DNA of 64,000 nt. It comes from Paralithodes platypus. Taxonomy: Eukaryota > Arthropoda > Malacostraca > Decapoda > Lithodidae. Below are positions 34,453 through 45,501 of this stretch, in pieces. The position numbers and the translations under genes are program-made. Positions within the stretch are counted from its first letter, which is position 1, and each line of letters starts with the position of its first letter. Under the pieces are notes generated by a model. The model was not told the DNA's origin. It did no database searches and was given only the letters and a program-made list of their open reading frames with translations. The stretch spans positions 1,094,590-1,158,589 of the forward strand of contig CM064539.1 of the NCBI GenBank assembly GCA_032716605.1, in the 5' to 3' direction.

Positions 34453-34966
34453 CCACAATCTCTACCATATCGCTCTAAAATGGCTCAAGTCTCCTGAATA
34501 TCGCTAGAATTTATGCCGCTAGATGTAAAAATGTGCCTCTAGAATCTAGATGGAAATAAATACCTCTAAATCTAGCAGAAAAGTGGGTAGCTTGGCAACA
34601 CTGGTGGTGATGGTGGTGGTGGTGGTGGTGGGCAGTGACGTCATAGCCAGACGTAAGAAGTATTGTTGTTGTTGTTGCTGTTGCTGTTGCTGCCTGGGAG
34701 ATAGACTTATAGAGATACTGTAGTAAAAGAGAGAGAGAGAGAAAGAGAGGCTGACTATTTAATTTAGTATATATATATATATCTAGTGAAGGATTTGAAT
34801 ACTAAGATAATACCACAGTGAATTTCGTTATAATAGACCAGGGAATAGGTGTGGAAATGTACACTCCATTTGCTCCAGCCCCTTTTGAGTTACAGAGGTT
34901 AAGGTTCACAATTCCTGGCCTACCTATTGAGAACATGGTATAGTGTTGTATATTATATGGGCAGCG
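34453..34966. other. Non-coding stretch
   Basis: Has short GGT (34605-34632), GTT/GCT (34663-34692) and GA repeats and a foldback-F-like half (AGGTGTGGAAATGTACAC ... TTACAGAGGTTA near 34890). No gene. Confidence 0.5.
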
Positions 34967-35382
34967 TACAGTCGGCCTAATAAATAATGTCTCGGGACCA
35001 AGTATGTTTTGATCGATAAATGGTATCAGCAATATTTACACGGGATTTCCTCTTTTTGAGTGAGATATACCAACATGCTCCTACACTTACCCAACCTATT
35101 CAACATCTGACAGACATTAATACATCATAGAGCGAGCCAAACGTAATGACAGCTGAGACAAACAATGTACGGTCGCGCTAATAAGTCATGTTCCACCTGT
35201 CATTACGTTTGGCTTGCTCTGTGCTGTATTAATGTCTGTCAGATGTTGAAAAGGGTGGGTAAGTGTAGGGACATGTTGGTATATTTCACTTGATATGAAG
35301 ACATAAAGGTTAGAGAGTGCTGATACCAATTATTGATCAAAACATACTTGGTGCCGAGACATCACTTATTAGCGCGACTGTA
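34967..35382. mobile_element. Two MITE E copies in opposite orientation
   Basis: 34967-35165 (TACAGTCGGCC to AGCTGAGACAAAC, right end lost) and 35168-35382 (TACGGTCGCGC to GCGCGACTGTA). Confidence 0.85.
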
Positions 35383-35839
35383 CAAATAAATCTAGAAGGG
35401 GGATCTAATGGATGCTTTATTAAGGGGGGTGACCTGTTTTTGTTCTGTCCTTTTCTATCTTTCTCTGGCTTGTATCCATTTGGCCCCATTCAGCCTACTG
35501 TTTTGAGACGTTTATCCCCATCCAGGTGTCAATTTTGTACTGGTGAGCGGTAGCGAGCCAGCATATTTTTTATTTTTGTTTGACAGCAGGCTAAATTTGT
35601 ACATTTTTCGATAGAAAAATGTCTCCGGCGAAGCCGGATTTCTTCATATAATGCTGGCTCGCTATCGCTCGCCAGGAAGAAATCGACACCTAGATGGGGA
35701 TAAACGTCTTAAAACAGTAGACTGAATGGGGCCAAATGGATACAAGCCAGAGAAAGAGAGAAAAGGACAGAAATAACAAAACATGGTCGGTCCCCTTAAG
35801 TTTGATGGAGGTCTAGGGAGAAAACTAAAAATAATATAC

Positions 35840-35895
<56 letters not shown>

Positions 35896-35930
35896 AATCG
35901 ACCAAAAAATAAACCCCAGCCCCCTTAAAT
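35383..35930. mobile_element. MITE A' fragment split by a MITE B
   Basis: AAATAAATCTAGAAGGGGG and GATGCTTTATTAA, then B, then TTAAGTTTGATGGAGGTC, an AT microsatellite (35842-35892) and CAGCCCCCTTAA. Confidence 0.8.
35420..35799. mobile_element. MITE family B, complete, TTAA duplication
   Basis: TTAAGGGGGGTGACCTG to GGTCGGTCCCCTTAA inside an A' element. Uninterrupted A' reads TTTTAAAGTTTGATGG at this point, supporting TTAA as target. The arms pair through TGGCTTGTATCCATTTGG. Confidence 0.9.
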
Positions 35931-36070
35931 GTGTCTACCTACCGTTGGTTATCGTAATGGTATGTAAGCTACGGAGGGCAGATTACGGGATAGATAAAGC
36001 TTCTGATAATATTATAAGTGAATAACTCTTGGGTGGAATTACACACATTATCGGGAAGCACTTGACGCGG

Positions 36071-36260
36071 TTAACCCTTTCGGTACGGTACCAGCGACGT
36101 GCGGTATACTTAATTCGGGGTATTTTTAGAGGGCAGTATCCAGCTTGGGAAGGATCTGTGGTAGCTAAAAGGGTTGGTTGAGATAGTTTGAAAACGAAAA
36201 ATAGATAAGAAAAGTGGGGATTGGGCCTGAGTAGATAGATAGATAGATAGATAGAATTAC
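36071..36260. mobile_element. MITE I left part, then SINE N tail
   Basis: TTAACCCTTTCGGTACGG to GGTTGAGATAGTTTGAA, cut by GGGGATTGGGCCTGAGTAG and a TAGA tail. Confidence 0.75.
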
Positions 36261-36577
36261 ACACATTATCACGAAGCAGTAGAGTGTTCAACAATCCAAT
36301 ATATTCCGTAGAAAGAATAGTAAAAGAGTTATAACAACCTTATTCTATATTACAGTTTCCTAACTGCTTCCACTCGTTGCAGACAACTTGCCTTTTGTCT
36401 CCTTCATACATATAGAAAACAAATAAAGGAGTTGTGTTTAGTTTGGTCTATTTATTTATTTATATAATTATTATTATTCGAGTCTCGGGATATATTTGTA
36501 AATTTTTCGGTAGACAAATGTCCCTTTCCTCCTAGAATGACAGGCTTGCTATCGACCGTAAAACAAAGGAATATTGT

Positions 36578-36679
36578 TTAACCCTTTTAGGATCCAATAC
36601 TCATTTCTTGTCTGTTTTCTGGCTATTATTAGACGGTTTTATTCAGATTAGGAAGGGTTTATGGAAGTCAAAGGGTTAA
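36578..36679. mobile_element. Mini MITE I, 102 bp
   Basis: TTAACCCTTTTAGGATCC to GGAAGTCAAAGGGTTAA; the smallest I copy, with most of the middle deleted. Confidence 0.8.
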
Positions 36680-36912
36680 TTGACCACTTACCGGTACGTG
36701 TTTCAGGCTATAAGGAAGTTGGAGCTGTAGACATCTATAGTAAACATAAATGCAATACTAATGTAGGTTTCTGATGGATAAAGAGTATGTTGAATTTGAT
36801 TTATGTATTTATAAATGAGCTACAACCGTATTTTAGCTGGTAATTCTGTTAAATATCGATGTCTACAACTCCAACTTCCTTATACAACGAAACTCGCAAG
36901 TGGTCAATTGAG
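36678..36912. mobile_element. Foldback element T (single copy)
   Basis: AATTGACCACTTACCGG ... ATAAGGAAGTTGGAGCTGTA pairs with TACAACTCCAACTTCCTTAT ... CAAGTGGTCAATT. It lies directly between two family I elements. Confidence 0.75.
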
Positions 36913-36919
36913 ACAGTCT

Positions 36920-37137
36920 TTAACCCTCTGAGTACCAGCGACGTGTGTTATATTATATTCTAGCTATATTTAGACGATATTATGCAGCGTTGGAAGGATC
37001 TGCAGTAGTTAAAAGAGTTGGTTGAGATAGTTTGAAGCCAGATTATTGGTAAAGGTCCTTCCTAATCTGAAAAAAATTGTCAAATATTTGCCACAATTTA
37101 CAGAAACGGAGTCACCGGGACTGTATATATGGGTTAA
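36920..37137. mobile_element. MITE family I whose right end seeds a satellite
   Basis: TTAACCCTCTGAGTACCAGC to ACTGTATATATGGGTTAA. The last ~33 bp of the element are the first part of the 64-bp unit that then repeats to 39405. Confidence 0.85.
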
Positions 37138-39405
37138 CCTTATAACTCCCACAGGTCCTTCATCTTCTAACGGAGTCACCGGGACTGTATATATGGGTTA
37201 ACCTTATAACTCCTACAGGTCCTTCATCTTCTAACGGAGTCACCGGGACTGTATATATGGGTTAACCTTATAACTCCCACAGGTCCTTCATCTTCTAACG
37301 GAGTCACCGGGACTGTATATATGGGTTAACCTTATAACTCCCACAGGTCCTTCATCTTCTAACGGAGTCACCGGGACTGTATATATGGGTTAACCTTATA
37401 ACTACAGGTCCTTCATCTTCTAACGGAGTCACCGGGACTGTATATATGGGTTAACCTTATAACTCCCACAGGTCCTTCATCTTCTAACGGAGTCACGGGA
37501 CTGTATATATGGGTTAACCTTATAACTCCTACAGGTCCTTCATCTTCTAACGGAGTCACCGGGACTGTATATATGGGTTAACCTTATAACTCCCACAGGT
37601 CCTTCATCTTCTAACGGAGTCACCGGGACTGTATATATGGGTTAACCTTATAACTCCCACAGGTCCTTCATCTTCTAACGGAGTCACCGGGACTGTATAT
37701 ATGGGTTAACCTTATAACTCCTACAGGTCCTTCATCTTCTAACGGAGTCACCGGGACTGTATATATGGGTTAACCTTATAACTCCCACAGGTCCTTCATC
37801 TTCTAACGGAGTCACCGGGACTGTATATATGGGTTAACCTTATAACTCCCACAGGTCCTTCATCTTCTAACGGAGTCACCGGGACTGTATATATGGGTTA
37901 ACCTTATAACTCCTACAGGTCCTTCATCTTCTAACGGAGTCACCGGGACTGTATATATGGGTTAACCTTATAACTCCCACAGGTCCTTCATCTTCTAACG
38001 GAGTCACCGGGACTGTATATATGGGTTAACCTTATAACTCCCACAGGTCCTTCATCTTCTAACGGAGTCACCGGGACTGTATATATGGGTTAACCTTATA
38101 ACTCCTACAGGTCCTTCATCTTCTAACGGAGTCACCGGGACTGTATATATGGGTTTAACCTTATAACTCCCACAGGTCCTTCATCTTCTAACGGAGTCAC
38201 CGGGACTGTATATATGGGTTAACCTTATAACTCCCACAGGTCCTTCATCTTCTAACGGAGTCACCGGGACTGTATATATGGGTTAACCTTATAACTCCCA
38301 CAGGTCCTTCATCTTCTAACGGAGTCACCGGGACTGTATATATGGGTTAACCTTATAACTCCTACAGGTCCTTCATCTTCTAACGGAGTCACCGGGACTG
38401 TATATATGGGTTAACCTTATAACTCCCACAGGTCCTTCATCTTCTAACGGAGTCACCGGGACTGTATATATGGGTTAACCTTATAACTCCTACAGGTCCT
38501 TCATCTTCTAACGGAGTCACCGGGACTGTATATATGGGTTAACCTTATAACTCCTACAGGTCCTTCATCTTCTAACGGAGTCACCGGGACTGTATATATG
38601 GGTTTAACCTTATAACTCCTACAGGTCCTTCATCTTCTAACGGAGTCACCGGGACTGTATATATGGGTTAACCTTATAACTCCCACAGGTCCTTCATCTT
38701 CTAACGGAGTCACCGGGACTGTATATATGGGTTAACCTTATAACTCCTACAGGTCCTTCATCTTCTAACGGAGTCACCGGGACTGTATATATGGGTTAAC
38801 CTTATAACTCCTACAGGTCCTTCATCTTCTAACGGAGTCACCGGGACTGTATATATGGGTTAACCTTATAACTCCTACAGGTCCTTCATCTTCTAACGGA
38901 GTCACCGGGACTGTATATATGGGTTAACCTTATAACTCCCACAGGTCCTTCATCTTCTAACGGAGTCACCGGGACTGTATATATGGGTTAACCTTATAAC
39001 TCCCACAGGTCCTTCATCTTCTAACGGAGTCACCGGGACTGTATATATGGGTTAACCTTATAACTCCTACAGGTCCTTCATCTTCTAACGGAGTCACCGG
39101 GACTGTATATATGGGTTAACCTTATAACTCCCACAGGTCCTTCATCTTCTAACGGAGTCACCGGGACTGTATATATGGGTTAACCTTATAACTCCTACAG
39201 GTCCTTCATCTTCTAACGGAGTCACCGGGACTGTATATATGGGTTAACCTTATAACTCCCACAGGTCCTTCATCTTCTAACGGAGTCACCGGGACTGTAT
39301 ATATGGGTTAACCTTATAACTCCCACAGGTCCTTCATCTTCTAACGGAGTCACCGGGACTGTATATATGGGTTAACCTTATAACTCCTACAGGTCCTTCA
39401 TCTTC
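37105..39405. repeat. 64-bp minisatellite, about 36 copies
   Basis: Unit AACGGAGTCACCGGGACTGT + ATATATGGGTTAACCTTATA + ACTCCCACAGGTCCTTCATC + TTCT. Units alternate CCCACAG/CCTACAG in an irregular order; a few single-base indels. Each unit carries one TTAA. Confidence 0.97.
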
Positions 39406-39569
39406 TTCTCCAGCTCTCTTCTTCACCCCCTACTTCATCTGTCCCCTTCCTTCCTTCCAGGCATTAATGTGAACAGTATTATTATTGCTTGCCTCACCTT
39501 TCCTATATCCATGTCGTTTCATATCCAGTACAGTCACTCATAAACATTTGTGGACCTTACCTACCTACC

Positions 39570-39885
39570 TATGCTAGTGGCACCGAGGAGTGCAGTGCCC
39601 TTTGTTGTTGTTTGAAAATTGGTGCAGCAGACCGTTCGAAGGGGCGGAGCGCTCCCCTGCAAAGATGGACTCGTCTGGCACTTTCTGCTGCTCGACATCG
39701 AGAGCTCTCTTGTAGCTGTCTAACGAGACACCTCTCATGTCTCTTACTCGCCGTGGGAGTTTGTTGAAGAGACGTGGTCCTCTGTGTGATAACCAGCCCT
39801 CTCGCCGCACGCCCATAGCACCCCAATTTTTTATCCTGGGGATATCGCATTCCCAGCCTGAATTTCATGACTATCGGGGTAGGCC
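39570..39885 (-). mobile_element. LINE reverse-transcriptase C-terminal remnant (reverse)
   Basis: On the - strand a frame reads HRGPRLFNKLPRRVRDMRGV then SLDSYKRALD and PDES, the familiar end of an arthropod-type LINE polymerase ORF. No catalytic domain present; truncated at both ends. Confidence 0.7.
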
Positions 39886-39889
39886 AATT

Positions 39890-40998
39890 TAGATTCGGTA
39901 CAAAACCCTCTGGTGGAAGGATATCTCTTGAATTGAATACATACCTCTAATTTTCTCTACATCACCTACATAACAATATATTTCTTCTATTATTACTTCT
40001 ATTGGAAAACAAGTTCCATCCAAAAATCGATCCTATTTGCATAATCGTAATTCCACAGTGAATATAATAGGAGTCCACAATTTTTTAAAGTGACTGTACC
40101 TGGACTATTAACCCGAGAAGCGCGCCATTTATGTTTTATAAAAGCCTGCGTATGCGAAAAAAACCGGTTTACTTTTATAATATAAAACTGTTTATATTTA
40201 CCATATACCGTAAAGCATTATTTCTTCTTCATGTGCGTTTATTTTACTTATATGATGAACATATGAACAGTGAAGACTAGAAAATATGTGTAAACAGCAA
40301 ATATTTAGTGAAAAAGGTATATACAGTATGTGGCAGAAGATGATGGAGGGAGGTGTAAGTGAGAGAGTGTATCATAGGTGTGCTTCCTGGGCCTGCTCGA
40401 GGCAAACTGACTCTCCCAGCTGGTCATCCGTGCATGTGCAGGTGACGAGGAAGTGTGGGAGATCATGACTCATCCTATTTCAAGCAGGGAAAGGGAGGAA
40501 TGGTGAAAATAGAAGGAAAAGTAGCCAATAATTGAGGAGGGGGGAAGTGGGGGGAGAAAGAGGGAGAAGGAGAGGGAGGGGGGACACATGTATGGGAGAG
40601 GAGGGAGGTACTAGAGAGTGAGAGTAATTATACCACCTAATCACATATTGCTTCCATTTGAGTGCCTGTGGGGTGTTTTTGGGGGGTTTATTTTCATGGG
40701 CTCGCTTCCGTGAGGTATATCGCGTTTCCTATGCAGACACTTCTGTTAGGCCTACCGCATTTGCTATACAGACACTTCTGTGAGGCCTATCGCGTTCCCT
40801 ATACAGACACTTCCGTGAGGCCTGTCGTGTTTACTGGGTTAATTGGTGTCTGGGGTTGGGTGGGACTTTTATACCTGGTGCTGTACAAGTTTAGGCTATG
40901 ATACATAAACTATAATGCCACTCTTCACTCAGTAGATAGGTAGTAATGTCGTGTACAGGTATATTAAATTATTAATCTCTGTTTTTATTTGTTTGCAG
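39890..40998. other. Flank or intron upstream of E1
   Basis: No exon with a start codon recognised. Three tandem-like copies of CTATACAGACACTTC / GTGAGGCCTATCGCGTT occur at about 40707-40830. The missing first CECR2 exon may lie here or further upstream. Confidence 0.5.
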
Positions 40999-41087
40999 AT
41001 ATCCAGTCATGGTGGGAGCTGCCGAGTATAGCCCATTTTTGCTCACTCTTCAGGGCTGCCTTCGATCTTCTTGACTTTGATATTGAG
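40999..41087 (+). CDS. CECR2: CECR2 E1 (N-terminal helical module, first exon seen)
   Basis: Acceptor TTTGCAG precedes 40999 and donor GTTAGT follows 41087. The first two bases complete a split codon from an unseen upstream exon; then 29 codons encode [18 protein letters not shown] and FDLLDFDIE, the near-invariant start of CECR2 proteins. The exon ends in phase 0. In the family this segment opens the DDT-like domain that contacts the ISWI ATPase. The upstream coding exon must be short and was not recognised. Confidence 0.95.
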
Positions 41088-44000
41088 GTTAGTAGTTTAT
41101 ATACCGTACCGTATGTATTATTATTATTATATAACCCCCCCCCCCCCCAGGAGGTAAGGGGGCCTTCATCTAATGGTGGAGGAAAAAAAGAATATGCCCC
41201 ACGCATCCTACTGCGTGTCGTGTCGTACAAGGCGTCGAAGGAGACTAATAGGGGGGGGGGGGGGGATAGACTTGTGGACCAACAGCCATTACTATGCAAT
41301 AAAGTCTTTATCTTAGCACTGTCTTGGTATGGCACTGCCGGGGCTGGTGGGGTGCGGATAGGTGCCACAGGGAACTGAGGCGCTGTTTGGCACCACACCT
41401 GTGTCGGCAACAGTGTTTGCATGTTGGAGCAGTGTTGGGGCAGAACTTTATCTGGTACTAATATTAATGTTTACGTATTACAGGAGTTGGAGGAGGCCCT
41501 ACTAACAGATGGCCTGGATGACGCTGGTAGCCCCTTATTGGTGGAGTTAACAGTGAGGTTGGTGCAGGGTTGTCTACCGGGGAAGGCTGTTAATGCTACC
41601 AGCTACCAGAGCTACCTCAGGAAACTCTTCAAGCACAAGTGTCAGGTAATAAAGCCACTCCAACACCTTCCTCTCTCTCTCTCTAACACCCCTTCTACCA
41701 CTCCAACAGGTTCCCTTCTCTCTCTAACACCCATTCTCCCACTCCAATAGCTTCCTCTCTCTCCAACACACAGCAAAGCCACTCCAACAGCTTCCTCTCT
41801 CTCTAACACCCCTTCTACCAGCTACCAGAGCTACCTCAGGAAACTCTTCAAGCACCAGTGTCAGGTACTATTAAAACCAAAGCCACTCCAACAGCTTCCT
41901 CTCTCTCTCCAACACCCTTTCTCCCACTCCAACAGCTTCTTCTCTCTCTAACACCCCTTCTCCCACTCCAACAGCTTCCTCTCTCTCCAACACACAGCAA
42001 AGCCACTCCAACAGCTTCCTCTCTCTCTTTAACACCCCTTCTTCCACACACCAGAGCTACCTCAGGAAACTCTTCAAGCACAAGTGTCAGGTATGGGTAC
42101 TACTAACACATGCATAATAAAGCCACTCCAACAAGTTCCTCTCTCTCTCTAACACACACACAACGAAGCCACTCCAACAGCTTCCTCTCTAACATCCCAT
42201 CTACCAGCTACCAGAGCGACCTCAGGAAACTCTTCAAGCACAAGTGTCAGGTATGGGTACTATTAACACATGCATAATAAAGCCACTCCAACAGCTTCCT
42301 CTCTCTCTAACACCCCTTCTCTCACTCACAACAAAGCCACTCCAACAGCTTCCTCTCTCTCTCCCACACACCAGAGCTACCTCAGGAAACTCTTCAAGCA
42401 CAAGTGTCAGGTAGGGGTACCCCAATCACTTGTTACCAGTGTCAAGTGCCGTACACCTCACACACCCATATATAACATTAATATAATATTACAGTGTGAA
42501 TACTTTGATAATCCATCTTTATTTTAAGTTAATTCATGAAAGACTTGTGTTCAATTGGTTTAGTTACAGCCATAATAACTACACACCCGTTTGAATCAGT
42601 ATCAAAGAGAAACGAAGCAATGTAATTGTTTGTAGTATTCCATATGTATTGTGAAAACCCCACAGTGGTGCACACCCATGCACAGTATGCAGAAAAGTGG
42701 TGGGCGCGAACTCAATTATGTGTAGCTTCTGCGCTGCTGGGTACATCACGGGAAGAAGCGCTGCTCCAGAATAAAGGGACCTTTACCAAGGAAGATGTCC
42801 AAAGTTGAGAAATTTGTATGCATAGTATGCAAAAGTGAGCTTATGATCAATGACTGGCTTGAGAGTGTTAACTTTGGCAATGAGGCACTAGAGATGGTGG
42901 ACAAGTTTTGCTACTTGGGAGATACCATCTCCACCGGTGGTGAGGCTGAGGCCTGTGATCATGGAGGAGCTACACCAAGGGGCAGACCAAGAAATATGTG
43001 GGATCAGACCTTATGGTCTAATAGGCCTATATAAACCTGCCAAATTAGGTAGCTCTGAGGGCTGCCTGGAGCTCTGCTATTAGGACGTGAGACCAGAACC
43101 GCACTCTGTGTGGAGCACTCGGTCTTTACATTTATATATGTATGTATATTTTATCCCTGATCAAGATTGTAAGTATGGAATAGAGTACTGTACATATGAT
43201 ATTTTGTTCTTACATTATTCTTGTAATCTTTCAGGAGGACCCCACAAGAGAAAACCTGTTTGTTGAGGGTGATATGCGGTGGCTGCCACTGCGGCGGAAA
43301 GTGGAGATACTACATGCACTGTGTGACTTCAGACTCGAGGCTGATGACGTCCTCGACCTTTTAAAAGTTAGTACCGGTTGTGTTTATAGTTAAGGGAAAC
43401 TTTCAGAATTTGTTGACCCTTATGTTCTGGGTGTGGTGTCCCAAGTTGGAATCCCGGGAGGACCATATGCTTTCATTACTGTGTTGGTGGTGTAATGGTT
43501 TAGGTGCTTATGTTCTGGGGTGGTGTCCCGAGTTGGAATCCCGGGAGGACCATGTGCTTTCATTACTGTGTTGGTGGTGTAATGGTTTAGGTGCTTATGT
43601 TCTGGGTGTGGTGTCCCAAGTTGGAATCCCGGGAGGACCATATGCTTTCATTACTGTGTTGGTGGTGTAATGGTTTAGGTGCTTATGTTCTGGGTGTGGT
43701 GTCCCGAGTTGGAATCCCGGGAGGACCATGTGCTTTCATTACTGTGTTGGTGGTGTAATGGTTTAGGTCCATGTTCTGGGTGTGGTGTCCCGAGTTGGAA
43801 TCCCGGGAGGACCATATGCTTTCATTAGTTTATTCAAGTACATTGGGGTTTGTAATTGATGATTAATGTTAAGAACGGGGTGTTACTTATTCCTTATATT
43901 TTGGCAATCAATAGAGTTTTATTCAGTTTTGGGAAGAATTGTTGGAGTTGGTAGGTTTATTGAGATAAACATTACCATTCAATTCATTACAGGCATTTCA

Positions 44001-44846
44001 AATTGTAGTTAAGCCGTATGATTTTTTTTCTTATTTTTTTGTTCTATGTGGATGAGAGACAAAAGGCAGAACTGCCTGTGACAAGTGCCTCCCCCAGAGT
44101 TGAAAGTAGGTAGGGACGAAAAACCGAGTAAACCCAAGTGGGGACGAACAAACTACCGAGCCAGACTCAGCTGGTAGAGATGAATACTGTTTTTTTGTGA
44201 CAGAAAGAAGTGTGGTGTGCTTGTTTAGTGTAGTGACGTAGATAGCAGGAGGAGGTGTTTGAGAGAGCCAGCTGGATCACTCTGTGTAGGAGAGACACTA
44301 TATTTAAGATACCAGCCCTCGTTATTAGATGTGGAGGAGTGAGGGCCGCGTAAACTATACTGTATGTATGGGTGTCTTAAACTGCTAAAGGGAGAGGTAT
44401 TGGAGTGAGTAGTGGAATTAGGTTTTCACACATTTATTGTAATTATGGTGATTAAAGATATAGGGCATATGAGTCCCAACATGACACATGAATAATTATC
44501 AGGCAGTTCATTTACCTGGGGTAAATCACATCCTGACGCGATTTTTGAGCCTATTAGGGATACTTTAAAGCCTTTGTTACCGTCAGGGGTATCTATAAAC
44601 CTTTAGTTTGTTTACTTCAACCTCTGCAGTTGTCTTTGAGTTAGCTGTGGGCAGAAAACTAATTTTGGAGAGGTAATTATAACAGTGAGAGTATTCTATT
44701 TCTTATTGCTAATCTGGTAACCTCTGCGTCCTATGGTCGTGAGAGGGTTAAGGAGGTTTACACGTAGCAAGGTCAAATGGTAGAAATTAGGTATTAACTT
44801 TATTTTATATACCTGTACAAATCAGAACTAGGACAATAATATATAC

Positions 44847-44920
<74 letters not shown>

Positions 44921-45457
44921 CCATAGCTCGATTGGTAGAGCACTCGCCTGCTAACCGTGAGGTTGACGGTTGGAGTCTCGGGCCAGCCAGTGTGTTATTG
45001 GCAGACGTCAGTGCTGTTGGTGAACGGTGCAGTCTAGCAATCTGTGGCAACTGTTCACTGAAGTCCCTAATTCATCAGGGCACCCACCCTAGCCCAGCTA
45101 TTCAGCAGGGAGTGTATTGTGGTAAAAACTGCATCATCATATACAGAATTAGACAAAGAAGATGTATGTTAAATAATCAAGAATGATGCTCGTGTGTGGT
45201 TAGAATGAATGGGGGTTTCTAGCTGGACTCGAAAAATATACAAGGTAAGGCAGAGTTTAACTATCTATGAGTAGGCAGTGGCCAGATAACTGAGTGGTCA
45301 TTCAAACATGTGACAATCTACAGTACTCATAAGATGGCGATATTAATTCTGATAGTGTACTGAAGGTTTGACTTAGAATTACGACTAATCGAATGCAAAA
45401 AACACATACAAATTCACACACAAATTCACACACATCTAGGTCGTCCATGAATTATAT

Positions 45458-45501
<44 letters not shown>

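Noticed and set aside
40286..40468. 60-codon frame as the missing first CECR2 exon
   Set aside because: No similarity to CECR2 N-termini and no donor leaving the one-base phase that E1 requires was evident.
44919..44992. Possible tRNA gene after the AT run in intron 3
   Set aside because: The T arm is mutated (GGTTGGAGTC) and the sequence runs on without a terminator; better as a SINE or pseudogene.
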